DNA of 37,495 nucleotides from Priapulus caudatus. Its lineage: Eukaryota; Priapulida; Priapulimorpha; Priapulimorphida; Priapulidae. The position numbers and the translations under genes are program-made. The stretch is taken from assembly GCF_000485595.1 (NCBI RefSeq), contig NW_014577079.1, positions 637,119-674,613 of the forward strand. The letters are read 5' to 3'. Of the stretch, positions 25,191 to 37,139 are shown one piece after another. How positions within the stretch are numbered: the stretch's first letter is position 1; the number at the start of each line of letters is the position of its first letter. The notes under the pieces are model-generated. The model did not search any database and was not told the DNA's origin. It saw only the letters and a list, made by a program, of their open reading frames with translations.

Positions 25191-25200
25191 TGGGCCTCCA

Positions 25201-25666
25201 CATATATTTTATAGTATACACTAAGATTCAGACTAAGACGAAGACTAAACCCTACTTCAGCGTGATAAGTGTTGGAGGCTGCCATTAAACAAGTGAGCAG
25301 CGCGCAAGTGGTGCCATCGCAGTATGGGAGATCAGCCGTTGGTCAGCGCATGAGGTCAGCACGTTACAACTTACATGTGTTTGTGTTATGGTGCTGATGT
25401 ACATTTCAGTCTAGTCCTGTTACAATCCATACGGTGTTTACGGTACTTCCATTTTTAACGTGATATTTTATGATGTGCAGCTGAACTGTTTTGAATTTTG
25501 AAATCGCAAAAGATCGAGATTAAGACTAAGACTAAGAGTAAGTATCCCGATTCGGCTCGATAAGGCTCGTGTTCTAATTTCAAATCGCTAGGCCTAGCTA
25601 AATATGATCTTACGAAAGTAGGCTAGATCATCATGATAAACCGACCACTCGATAGGGGCCTACTAA
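25201..25666. other. Intergenic, no gene seen
   Basis: Simple GACTAAGACTAAG runs near 25225-25250 and 25520-25545; no protein or element recognised. Confidence 0.5.
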
Positions 25667-26088
25667 ACGGACCAGGCTCTCCGACTGTGTTACACGTTGT
25701 GCCAACGAAATGTCGAAATGTTGAAATGTCGAAACGAAGTGTCGAGAAGGGAACTTGTGGCTAATCATCATCATGCTCGATCGGCAGCCTAGGTAAATTA
25801 CTAAAGAGTAAAGTAAATATAGATTGGGGACCAATGTGAACTAAACCGACCAGGCTCGCCGACTGTTACGCGGCGGATGACGTTGTGTTAAGCGAGATGG
25901 GAACTTGTGGCTAATCATCATCATCATCATGCTCGATCGGCAGCCTAGGTAAATTACTAAAGTAAATATACATTGGCCCAATGTGAACTAAACCGACCAG
26001 GCTCGCCGACTGTTACTGTTACAGTGTTAGTGTTACGCGGCGGATGACGTTGTGTTAAGCGAGATGGGAACTTGTGGCTAAATGTGAA
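25667..26088. repeat. Tandem array, ~3 copies of a ~147-176-bp unit
   Basis: Copies begin near 25667, 25843 and 25991 with GACCAGGCTCGCCGACTG. Each then shows GGGAACTTGTGGCTAA, and the first two continue with CATCATGCTCGATCGGCAGC and GCCTAGGTAAATTACTAAAG. Units 2 and 3 are nearly identical apart from a TGTTACAGTGTTAG expansion; unit 1 is more diverged. The GACCAGGCT block also occurs in the inverted repeat at 24865-25190. Confidence 0.9.
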
Positions 26089-26265
26089 CGAATCTTTCAA
26101 TAATTATTACCTATAGCCTATATGCTATAAAAGGCTATATCGCTATTTCATTTTAGAGTAGGATTAAATGATAAAGGCATAATAATATTAATAAGCCCAT
26201 TGCTTATGCGATGTTGACGAATGCTAGTGTTACTGGCCCAAGGATAGAGAACATGGGTCCCAATG

Positions 26266-26290
26266 NNNNNNNNNNNNNNNNNNNNNNNNN
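26266..26290. other. Assembly gap (25 N)
   Basis: Twenty-five consecutive N. The round size suggests a placeholder, so order and distance across it depend on scaffolding. It follows the tandem array by about 180 bp. Confidence 0.99.
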
Positions 26291-26725
26291 GTGATTATGC
26301 ATGACACGAAGTATTTGCTAGTCTAGTACTGGAGAAATTAGCGTTTGGATGCACATTGTGAGCCTTTAAACAAATTTCACAATTTTGTACGGAACAAATA
26401 TCGAACAATGAATTATAACTTGTTCTATCATAGAGAAGAACTGTTAATGAAAACTGCAATTGCTTGGCTATGTCCCGGATGTGTAAACACTGTGTAAACA
26501 TTCGAAAGTACTAGTTTCGTAAGACTGTTTAGGTTTGCTGAAGAAATCTTATGAACGTAGCAATACAAATGAGTTGTAGTTAATTTTTGCAACATCTAGA
26601 CGAGCTCATAAGAGGTATATCTATGCATTTTGCTGCGAGAACATGCCGTTTTAATACACTAACAGTAACAATAAAAATAGTAATGGTTTAATAGTATGCA
26701 TGATAATAATAGTAAATATTAGCAA
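26291..26725. other. Intergenic, no gene seen
   Basis: AT-rich, short ORFs only. Confidence 0.5.
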
Positions 26726-27440
26726 AAGCCTGGCGCACATGTTACAGTTTTTCTCATACAATTTTTTCCGATCCTTACCGGCAGGTGAATTTGGAGCGTG
26801 TGCGGTCTCATTATCCTGCGATTTTGCGAGCATACAAAACTGGTATGATATCTACCGATAAAAATCGCACGAATAAAATCGGACCGTAGTGTCTGCGGTG
26901 TTCAGCAGAAAAACCTGGTTATACTGGCCAATCAGCACCGAGCAAAATTCACATGATTGTCAAAATGGCACCGTCAGAGTTATTGAAATCCTATCATCTG
27001 GACTGATTGCATCTCTCATAACTGCACCTCTCGTTTTATAACAGGGGCCAACATCTGTACTAGCTTGTCAAAATTGGCACAGTTAAAATATGTGAACCTT
27101 CTAAAAGTTTCAGTGTCTTCCTCCCAAAGCTCTTGTATTATATTTTGTCCAAATGCGAACTGCTGCCTTTTCTGTATCCATGTTCGTGCTCATAACTCTC
27201 TGGCTCTTGCAGCATTACGTCGCCTTCGACGACATAAAATTAACAAAATAACAAGTAATGCTCTCCTTTTATTTATGGAGGCCGCCATTTTGAAAAGTCA
27301 CATGATCGATCACGCAATATTTATCCAGATTTTAATCGGTAACCATTGCACAGTGTAGCGTGTGCGGGATACACGGATTATTTCCTGCAATAAAATCTGG
27401 CGACTAATACCATAGCATAGCTTGCGTGTGCGCCAGGCTT
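26726..27440 (-). mobile_element. PIF/Harbinger-type relic element, 715 bp
   Basis: A perfect 14-bp terminal inverted repeat AAGCCTGGCGCACA at 26726-26739 and 27427-27440. On the minus strand inside it lies a broken transposase N-terminus of Harbinger type (separate entry). The 3-bp target duplication usual for this superfamily is not clear: AAA on the left, TTA on the right. At 715 bp the element is far too short to encode a full transposase and nuclease, so it is an internally deleted copy. Confidence 0.85.
26960..27288 (-). pseudogene. Broken Harbinger transposase N-terminal fragment
   Basis: From ATG at 27288 the frame reads MAASINKRRALLV..., an Arg-rich stretch, stop at 27192-27190, then ARTWIQKRQQFAFGQN and LWEEDTETFRRF, ending KREVQL and a stop at 27018. 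A shift of frame there gives MRDAISPDDR. The order WxxPWxxRR...ELxxEDxxxFRxFxRM...MRDAIxxxERLAxTLRFL is that of HARBI1-like DDE transposases. Two stops and one frameshift make it dead, and no DDE catalytic region is present. Confidence 0.85.
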
Positions 27441-28280
27441 AACCGAGGTGAATGATTTTTAAAATAAGGCCGGTTGATAATAATAGCACAAATTATTTTA
27501 TTTAGCCAATTTCTATCCTACATGTACATAATTTCTTCACACCCACTGTTCTTGGAAAAAGATTTTGGTCGTTATTCCTTGTTGACCAAAGTTGAAAAAT
27601 GTTACCTCCTTCCGAAGCTACAACTCTGGTTGGATAATGGTTACCTTTAGCATATGACCAATTTGTAGCAAAGTGCAGTGAAATGTAATTCGTAAATAAA
27701 ATAGTGAATAATCAGAAGATGCTACCCTGGTGTACCGTGCGAGGTGTCAAATAACCTATAAATGGCAAAGCAAAATGAATACTATAACATATACTTAGCA
27801 TGATAAATGGTTTTTATGCTGCCCGTGAGTCATGATTTATCGTCTGCCATGACATGCGATTCCTTTTAGAGATTAACATAAGTGTGAAAACACTGTATTC
27901 ATTTATATGGTGAATTTTGATATTACCCTTTTCAAGGCCTTTTCATATATTATTTAAGTGACTGTTAGCATTAGAAAATATGAATTTTGTGCCAGTTATT
28001 CATACAGGTATAGGCATGTAAAATATCACGCAACGCTGAAATAATTAAATTTCACTCATTTTTATCTTTGTCGGTATGATTTAGGGTGGAATGAAACTAA
28101 AAGCTAGTTCAGCCTCGTAAAGTACTCATGAAATGCACTTATGGTCATGATGCACTTATGCACTCATGCACTTATGCACAGGATGTCCATTACTGTGCAG
28201 GGTTCAGTATATATCAAGGGAGTGTCATGAAAACTGTCGTTGCTATAATTCTTACTTGTGTGTTTCTAAAGCTCTTGACC
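27441..28280. other. Intergenic, no gene seen
   Basis: AT-rich sequence, with CACTTATGCACTCATGCACT short repeats near 28135-28165. Nothing else recognised. Confidence 0.5.
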
Positions 28281-28286
28281 ACAGTA

Positions 28287-28445
28287 CAGGGCCGTAGCTA
28301 GCCGGTGGGAGTCACAGGGGCAGCTCCCCCCCCCCAGAAAAAAAAGAGACAAAAAATAGGCAAAAACACACACACTCCCAGAACACACTATGTACATGTA
28401 TGGCTTCCCCCCTCCCCCAGGAAAAATGGGTTAGCTACGCTTCTG
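28287..28445. mobile_element. Short TIR element, 159 bp, CAGTA duplication
   Basis: Termini CAGGGCCGTAGCTAGCC (left) and CAGAAGCGTAGCTAACC (right, read inward), flanked by CAGTA on both sides (28282-28286 and 28446-28450). C-runs in the interior, no coding. A one-ended relative, CAGTGGCGTAGCCAGGATTT, starts at 35114. Confidence 0.75.
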
Positions 28446-28450
28446 CAGTA

Positions 28451-31400
28451 TATTTTGTAATCATATAGCTTTGTTCAGTGATGAGCCTAAAATACTATTC
28501 TGTAGTGGCACTCTCAGTATACCATTATATTACAAGTCTATCCTATTTAAAAACAATCAGAAACGTGGCGGGAAAAGTAAACATGCGGCGTTCGGCAGTC
28601 GCGTTTAAAAGTAATTGCAACGTTCAGCATTACATGTGCCTGCGTTTATTTCCTTGCCTCCGACTGGATGCCACTACGATTACAAATATGTATATTTTAA
28701 GATGTAATGAACAGAAGCTTTATGATATTGACATATATATATACTATATATAGAGTTGTTGTAAAGTACTAACGTGTAAATTACTCGTTGGCGTAAAGGG
28801 CATGTGAGATGGGATCAGTAAATGCGCGTGGGATAGGACTGCATTCGATAGCAATGATGAGTTGTGCATCGTTTGTGAAGTCCTACGTGACTGCTGGGTG
28901 TCCAGCAAACAGAAATTTTGAGCTAATGTTGCAGGCATGACAAAACAGGTACTCATCTATTTAAATGTTACATGACAGCAGAGTTTGATGATCACCTACT
29001 TTCTAATTTGTCACACTTGAGCCAACTTTGAACTCATTGCTTACTTGTAAATGCTCCTTTAATAGTGAAAAAGTCTTATCAGACCGTTATATGACTTGCC
29101 CTGGGCAATCAGGCAATGATGTGTTTCGAGCTTTGATATGACTGCCTATGTCTCTTCTAGGGTTGGGGTTCTATGTTCTTAGGTGTAGCATTGCATTTCA
29201 TTTTATTTATGTTTTTAAAAATGAGGGTCTGAGCAACGATGCAACGTTTATGTAAGAAATCACACATAGCAACTACCTTACATGGCAATATTTTTGGAAA
29301 ATTTTGAATAATTATATTAGGAATTACAAATAGGAACAACTTTTTCAAATTTTTCTGAGAAATTAAAAATGGATTTTAATGAGGTAAGAGTCGGTTTTGA
29401 ACAATAGTTTTATATTGTGTTAAAGCAAAAACATGGTAATTTATGTAAATTTTATCAGTTATTTATTTAAGTGTATTACAACACAATAAAATCTAAGTGT
29501 TGCACAAGCAGTTCGAATTTGTGGGAGTGAGGGGAAATTAAGTAGCAGCAAATTCAAAAGGCAGTTTATGGTGTTCGTCCCATTAGTAAGTGTTTCTAAT
29601 TCTAGGCAAAAAAGTTTTTAAATAAATGTAATCACAAGCAATTTTATTGTGATTTCCATGTATGTGTATTGGTAGTATATGTACACATATAGTGAACTTT
29701 CATATATATATATAAATAATTTTACAATAACTTTTTTCCACTGTAAATGTAAATATGAGATCCAACTTTCGAAATGCCAGATGAAACAGAGGTGCCGTAA
29801 CTTTCTTATGCCCTACAGCTTGAGGACGCGTGTTGACATTGTGGTGTATCAGTATGAACTGTACCACTAGGCAATAGGTACACTGTCTGCGTTCATGCTC
29901 GTGCCCCTGATATGAAGGCCATATCCCGGGCGCTCGTGGTGTTGACTTACGTAACAACCATGCAAACATTGTGAATGGTATAATTTGCACATTATAATTT
30001 CATTGTCAGGAAGGTATTCATGGTCAAGTAAGTAAGGTTCATTGTACAGTTAAGGTTAGACAAAGTAATTTCAGGGGGGTTGTTATTAGCATTGCATCAA
30101 CAATCGTTATCCACATTTACATTAGTCCATAAACCGATCAACTAATGAGCAGCTTACAAGCACGAACCTTCAAACATACTTTCAATGATGATGCCCCCCC
30201 CCAAATATCAAAATCCTCAATAAAAGGGGAATTTTGAGGGATAAACAACATGCGTTTGTAACCTAAGTTTTGTTTGTTAACATTGAATTTTAGTAATGTG
30301 TGAGACCACCTTTAATTCAACACTTGCTCCTAAATTAGCATTTCTATTCATTATCATACCTTTTCATGAGCATGTTGTATTTAATCACTTTGATCGGGTA
30401 ATGCGATCCAAGCGATTTATTGTCTCGACTGCAAGTAGAATAAAGTGTACAGACTGCAAGCTCGTAATCTGTGTATAGATCTACTATCTACACATAGAAG
30501 GTGTGCCTGCTTTTACCAAAAAGCCAATCTTTCATTTCGACCTCGTCAACCCCACACCGTTGCCAGGTTTAGCAGACGGCTGCCAACGCAAAGCCTCTCA
30601 CAGTGCATTAACTTGGGCAGCCTGCTGTGTACTTCTGGAAAGAGAGTGCTTTTTTTTAACTTTCTCTTAAACTTTCTATTCCGGGACATTGTCGGGGGTG
30701 TGTGAACAGTTTGTGCAAATGTGGCAGTTAAAGGGCAGTAGCCTCTAGGATTTTACTGCATACAACTGTACTTACTGTATAACAAATCGTCTATACCCAC
30801 ACGTATTTGTTACCAGATACCTAATTTAATTGTTATAAATATTTACCTCATACGGTTAACGAATTTGAACGGCGCCATTGACCGCGACGTGCTGCACCGC
30901 CGCTCCCGTAAAGTTGCGATATTTGACAATTTATTTTGCCTGAGTTAGCAGACGGAGGGTTAATGCAAAAAAGTGAATTATATTTCTACCGTAAGTGCTT
31001 TTAACCGAACGATTTTATTTTAGGGGGAAATTTTGCATATTTAACTGAAGCTAATGTGTTTTCGATATTACAACTTTCAGGGGCAGATGCAGGCTGAAGT
31101 AACAGTAATTCTTCCAGATTTGTAAGGGCGACATCTCCGAAAGGGACACAACCACAGTGAGGCGCGCTAGTCCGCGAGCACTGGAGGGGGGGTCTGTGGG
31201 CATCGCCAGGAATTTCTATTTCAAGGGTCCTGGACAAAATGAGCACGATTTGTGAGCACGACTTTAGTGCAGCGCATAGCTAAAAAGCATATGGATTTTT
31301 ATATTGCTGCTGAATCATTTTGCCTGCCTTGCATACTGCAATTCTGCTGATGATTCAGACTTTTTTCTTTTACAGATATAAGTAGTTTTGTTCATGTAAT

Positions 31401-31800
31401 TTTAGATTTCTTCAAGTCTGTCTGATATCGAAGAAAAATAAAATAAATAGAAGATATAGCCAATTCATCAATTTGTTTTTTCTGTATCTTTTAAGCGCGA
31501 CAATTTCGAAGGACTTTGAATAGACGTATTTTTCCAAAGGCAAATATGGTCTGAATCTGGCGTCTTGCTTTTGTTTAATTATAATAAGAAACGCCTTGTC
31601 TGTAGACCTTGGATGGAAGTGGTTTTTGCGCACTTTCGATCTGTGGGTTTGAGGTGCGCCACCGTCGTTGTTCACTGTAGTTCGTTAGTTTTAAATATTT
31701 TTTTAAATATTTTTTATAAGGTGATGAAATGAACTTTTATGTAGGGGTATGATAACATAAATTAGGCTGAAATAACTTAGGCTAGAGTAACCCTCTCCTT
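28451..31800. other. Long stretch without recognised genes
   Basis: 3.3 kb of AT-rich sequence with short ORFs only. A short (AT) run lies at 28731-28752. I examined the ORFs of 60-100 codons on both strands and recognised no family, no credible splice chain and no RNA gene. Confidence 0.5.
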
Positions 31801-31839
31801 TAAGGAAGTAATGTGAATTTATAAATGAGCAAGTGATAC

Positions 31840-32760
31840 TGTTTTTATAGGCTCATTGACATAGTGCAGATGCAGCTTGTAGAATTCGCATGAGCGTGCG
31901 TCGTACGTCGTCACGGAGTTGGCAAATTTAACGGCTCGACGTACGATTCGAAAGTCGGAGAGTGGGGGTATCCGAAGGTTGGGATGTCGAGCTGGGGGTA
32001 AGGTAAGGTGCAAGAGGTGGTAAAGAGGGGGAGATAATTCCTCTTAACTTAGGTATAGAGGAGGAATTTGAGATTGCGGCACAAATCGTAAAGGTTCGAC
32101 TGGCTCGTGATAGTGGGTTGTATAGGCATCATGGGTAGGAAAGCATTCCTCGTGCCCGAAATTGGAGTACCAGTAAGGTCTAATGGGCAGAGGGAGTTTT
32201 AGACTTTTTGAGGACATGGTGTGACGGAGCGATGGAAACTTTTGTGTCTGAATAACTTTTGACCTCAGAGGAGGGATTTAAATGGATTTGTTAACTGTTA
32301 TGTGTTTAGGAAGATTTGACCTGGCTGGGTTTGCTAGTAGAATCTATACATGCCTTGATGATAAGGCTACATGTCACAGTGAAATTTCAAAGCTAAATTT
32401 GCTTTGAGAGGTTTATGTCCTTATTCGTCATATTTCTATGGCATTCTGTACTGTCGTGGTTTAATATGCATGCAGGGGGCCTGGGCAATGCATGTGGTGG
32501 TGAGATATGGTGTAGTTTTTGGCCTGCGTTAATTAGGTAAAGGTTGGCAGTCTATTTCAGCCCCAGAGGCTTGTGTAAGGTAATGGACGAGTGATTACTA
32601 TTGTCTTGCCAAATAGTTTTACTATACGACGTACGATGGAAGCTTGCCTGCTTACACGTAGGCGCATCTCCGTGGAATTTCATAAAGTCCATCGACATTT
32701 CTTCGAGAAGGGTCCTGATACAATTGCCGCAGTGTTTGAAATAAGGGCTATCGTTTGTTC
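31840..32760 (-). repeat. Unidentified dispersed repeat, copy B (~0.9 kb)
   Basis: Reverse-complement partner of copy A at about 23180-24330; shared blocks run collinearly. The minus-strand peptide CEFYKLHLHYVNEP corresponds to MRFYKLHLTLSDEL in copy A. Copy B contains open frames of 64 codons (minus) and 101 codons (plus), but copy A does not keep them open. Confidence 0.8.
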
Positions 32761-33094
32761 GTACTTCATGTTTCCCACGGAGACAGTAGATTTGTCAGGT
32801 AGCTTGTCTGCTGTGCAAGGCAGCTTTTTAGAGGGATTTTTTCATAATTTTCTACCGATCGTTCTGGCCGCTGATAGGGAAACCGAGTTACAATAAGTAT
32901 AAAACATGGTGTGGGAGTGCGCAACCCGAATTACCTATTATCGTATAACCTTTATGTGCAGTTATATACAACGTTACGCTTGCTAGCCTGCACGAACGGT
33001 CTTGCTAGGTTAGAGACCATCAGACTCAGTTGTAGAAATCAGACGTCTGTATAGACATGCAGTCGTACCGCTCGTCGGGCACGCTACCGGCAGG

Positions 33095-33712
33095 CGGAGA
33101 AAAGAGAGAAATTGGAGAGGGGAGAGAGGGGAGCGGCGAGAGAGAGGAGAAGAGAGGAGTAGAGAGAGAGGGAGGAAGGAGAGAGAGAGGAAGAGAGAGG
33201 AGAGAGAGATACATGTGAAGAGACGAGAGAGCGAAAGACGAAGAGAAGAAGCAAAAACAGAAAGGAGAAAGAGAAAGAGAAGATCGATAGAGAGAGGCGC
33301 GCAGACGAGAGAGAGAGAGAAGAGGAGAGAGAAAGAGAGAGAGCGGCGAAGAGAGAGAAGAGAGAGCGAGTAGAAGAGAGGAGGAGAGAGAGAGAAAAGA
33401 CAAGAGAGAGCGAAAGAGGGAGAGTGGTGTGAGCGAGGCGGAGGAGAGGGAGAAAGAGAGGGCGTGAAGGGAAGAGAGGGAGAGGAGAGAGAGAGAGAAG
33501 AGAGGGAGAGAGAAGAGAGAGGAGAGAGAGGAGAGAAGAGAGAGGAGAGAGAGAGAGATGTGATCGAGCAAGAGAGAGAGAGGGAGTGTGATCAAAGCGA
33601 GAGAGAGAGCGGCGAAGGGAGAGATGAGAGGAGAGAGCGGGAAGGGAGAGATAGCAAGAGCGAGAGAGCGAAAGAGAAAGAATGAGAGACAACGAGGGAG
33701 AGCGAACGCGGC
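33095..33712. repeat. Polypurine (GA-rich) tract, ~600 bp
   Basis: The plus strand is almost entirely A and G, mostly GAGA with GGA/GAAG variants, with few pyrimidine breaks. The Ser/Leu-rich minus ORFs (up to 237 codons) and the Glu/Arg plus ORF are by-products of composition. Confidence 0.95.
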
Positions 33713-33800
33713 AATGGGAGGGTGCTCTTGATTCGTTTGCCCCTGAGTTTAGCATCAGAACACCTACCGTCAGGTGAGCGCTGTCGCTCTGCGGCACTTG

Positions 33801-36800
33801 TTGTTAATAATATGTAGGTGGTCTGTTTGGTAAGCAAAAAACCTACAATGTTGTGGGCTTTGTGAAACGAGAAATTACCTCGTGAGGAAGCATCGAACTT
33901 TGCCAGATAGGCTCTCAACCATGTGACACTGTACAGTATTGCATCTGTCTGTTAGACCAAGTCAGGTGTCCGGTTGTCTCGACTGTGCAAGCACAGGCGA
34001 CTAACCGCGTTCCTTTCCTGCAATTTCCACCTGCCATTCGACATTTTATAAAACATTTTGTCATGTCGGTCAACAATGTCTCGCGCTCTGTGTTTACATA
34101 GCATTGCTGTCGGATGTGTCAGTGTCCAAGCAGCAGATCAAAGGTCAAGTAAGAAGTCTATTCTATGATTAAAGACTCAGCAGCTATAACAATTTGAGCC
34201 GCGGAATTCAACTGATTCCGTAGTCGTACCTGAAACCAACAACTGATGGGCAGCTTTAAATAATGACGGAATTTCATTTGTCAGTAATTTAACCCCGTTG
34301 TCGACGCTAGTCAGCGAGCAGCTTTGCAAACACTTGCGTGCAAACATGAAACATCAAGTGAAACACTCCGTCATCGCTGTGGTGCATGGTGACAGATTAA
34401 CCGTTATGGAAATAGGACCCTGTTCCTCAAACATTAACCAGCATATATGAGAGTGATCAGTGTAAATTTTGAATGAACTTGATCTGGTTTTGCCAGTGTA
34501 GATTGTTACTGGTTTCGGCGATGACTATTGAATCAATCTACAAGAGACCAACATCCCTAATGTATTTTGTCTCAGTCTAAAAGCGATAGTTGTATATAAT
34601 ATAATTTATCAACGTTCATCATTCGAGCAAAATATTCAGTTTTGACTGAACTTAGTAAAATTATCTAAATATAAATAAAATGCCAGATTTTTTTACCACG
34701 TGAAAGCTGAATACGTGCTATCCTGTTTTTTATATTATTGCATATATACTCACGTTTGTGAAGCTTAATGCAAACATGTTTACATGCAAGAAATGTGATT
34801 GCAAAAATGCCAACGTAATTTAAATGTTAACTAGGTGTAATACAGACATCGCAGAAGGCATGTAATTAGCTTAGAGATTATGTAATTAAACATTTGAGTA
34901 ATGCTGTGACAACAAATCTCAATTCAAAAACTGATAGTACCAAGAAATACTGCATAACAGCAGTGCTCGAAATAAGAAAAAAAATGTGGTTGTCCTGCGG
35001 ACAACCCAGGCATCAAATCAGGTTGTCCGCAACAATTTCTGGTTGTTCCAAAAAATATCCCCAAATCTCCTATTTTCAATCACATAATAATATGGTCAGA
35101 AAATACCCCAAAACAGTGGCGTAGCCAGGATTTTTTAACAAGGGGGGGCCAAAAACAGCGAACTGCGCTTGCTTCAACAGACTTTAATTTCAAGGCAGCA
35201 GTAGTGAAATTCTACCAGAGAAATCCTATCAGTCCTGAAGTGCTCTGTTACTAGCTGTAACATCTGTTGGTGATGGTATGGGAGCAAAAAGTAGTCCAGA
35301 GAAAGAGACCATATTTCTGTTTATAAACATAAGTATTATTTTTTAATAAAATAGTTTTATGAAAACAATGGTAGTGGGTTTGTTTACTTGTATGAAAAAA
35401 GTGACAACTAACAGAGTTTTATTTGAATTTGCTATACTCAAGGGAAATGCCAAAAATGTCGTTTATAAATAGGTGTCGGTTCTAAAGATGGTGATTCTAA
35501 AGGGTTGACTGTATGTAGTGGTAGTGGTATGGGTAGGCACAGTAGTAGCTAGTAATAGCATAATAATAGTATAGTGATAGTGCGCATAACAGTAGCTTTA
35601 GTCATTAAGTTAGCGATGTCGCTGTGTGGAACTTGTTCTATACTTAGCCTGGATCTTAGGCAATATCATTCATCTGCCGCCATTCCTTTTTTAACTTGCA
35701 TCTACCTGCTAATTTCAGTACATCTGACCAGTAACACCTCAAATGGTGATGTTGTATTCAGCCATGAGGCTAAAATGGCAAATTTGTTTGCTCTTATCCG
35801 GCCGACCCACAAATTAAAAATGGTCCAAATCGAGTTTCTGTTGTCTATTTTAAGTTTTTTCTTCTAGTAATAATTCTGTCTCGGTTTGATTTGCTGACCT
35901 GTTACTGGCAGTTCAAATGTGTAGTATTTTATCCAATGGCAGGGTGTTAAAAGGATTTGCTTGACACACATTTGTAAGACTTGTTACCTGTCAATTTTAC
36001 TGAAAAGAAGCATATACCAACCTACCTACCTGCCACCCCAACCACTCAAACCTCCCTACGTACCTGTGTACCTACGAAACCACCCACCCAACACCTTCCC
36101 AAGTATTAAAAAAAAGGTCAAATATTGGCAAACCGTAATATTTTTAAGTGGGGCCTAATTACGCACGACCACAAACAAGTTCTGGGTCGTAGCCTATGAG
36201 ACATTCCCTGGCATGGTCACCAAGTATATGTAAGAGCAGCTCTCCAGGTTTGGAGGTCAAATATGAAATTGATTTTTACTGATAGGGGGCGAGCAGTTGT
36301 TGCGTGACCTTTTCATCCTCTAGAAGAGGGAATAGGCTTTAATATCGCCATCGCAATATCTGCAGGCAAGGACTACTGTGGTTTCTGTTCAGGATATAGG
36401 GTTGTACGCAGTAAAATAAAAGTTCTGAAGGTTGTCGGTTAGAGTGTGTGCGCTGCAGACAGCGGTAAAGCATTGGTAGCAAGTCGATCTTACAACATTG
36501 ATTTCATCATCAAAATGCCTAGAAAAAAACATCTGCATATCTTATCAACTTAATCCATCTTTGCTTTTCACTTCCATCCTTTGGAAATCTATAAAAACTG
36601 CAATAGGGACTCTCAGAATGATGGTTACAATTTTTATAACATTATTATGACAATTTTACATGACAATTATTATGACATTATTATGACAAATTTATAACAA
36701 CATTATTTATAGTTTTACAACATGATACCATTTTCACGCAGTTAATGTTACGGAGCCAATGATTGTTTAGAACCAGTGGGTTTGTTGTCACGCCACTGTG

Positions 36801-36838
36801 ACGTCATCACTTCGGAGCTCTATTAGATGTGCATCAAA
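33801..36838. other. Long stretch without recognised genes
   Basis: Holds partial element ends only: a GGTTGTCC-TGC-GGACAACC palindrome at about 34992-35010 just after CAGTGCTCGAAATAA (34961); CAGTGGCGTAGCCAGG at 35114; and a Tigger-like right end, GGTTGACTGTA, at about 35504. CCTACC/ACCTAC repeats occur at 36018-36085. No coding region recognised. Confidence 0.5.
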
Positions 36839-37139
36839 GGGCGCGTTTGTTTGGTCGGATCCACAGATCTCGATCCAATGGATTCGTTGATCTGACTGTT
36901 TTTTTGGTCGGATCACTTGATCTCGATCCACTGAACCCGACTCTGCTAGCGAGGTGGATTCGAACGAGATCCAATATGGCGGCCTGCGCTTCAGCCAATC
37001 ACAGCTTGTTCTTTGTTATGAACCATCCCGTGATAGGTCACAGCGAAACGTGAACCGTTCAAAATGAGTTTGCGTTTGTTTGGTCGGATCAGAATCACAT
37101 GATCGCGATCCGATGGATTCATCCCTAACAAACACGCCC
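36839..37139. mobile_element. TIR element with repeated TTTGGTCGGATC, 301 bp
   Basis: Termini GGGCGCGTTTGTT (left) and GGGCGTGTTTGTT (right, read inward), each flanked by AAA. TTTGGTCGGATC occurs three times (about 36850, 36904, 37078), and GATCCAATGGATTC / GATCCGATGGATTC near each end. No transposase. The superfamily is unclear; a 3-bp duplication would fit PIF/Harbinger. Confidence 0.75.

Noticed and set aside
29679-31246. Several ORFs of 60-96 codons on both strands
   Set aside because: Length expected by chance in AT-rich DNA; compositions are not protein-like and no splice chain connects them.
33057-33776. Possible plus-strand first exon beginning MQSYRSSGTLPAGG and a donor-like CAG|GTGAGC at 33776
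   Set aside because: The frame from 33057 stops within the GA tract (near 33216), no acceptor or downstream exon is recognisable, and one donor match is expected by chance.
33026-33797. Long Ser/Leu-rich minus-strand ORFs (189 and 237 codons)
   Set aside because: They are the pyrimidine-strand reading of the GA-rich tract; they exist in several frames and have no domain or complexity.
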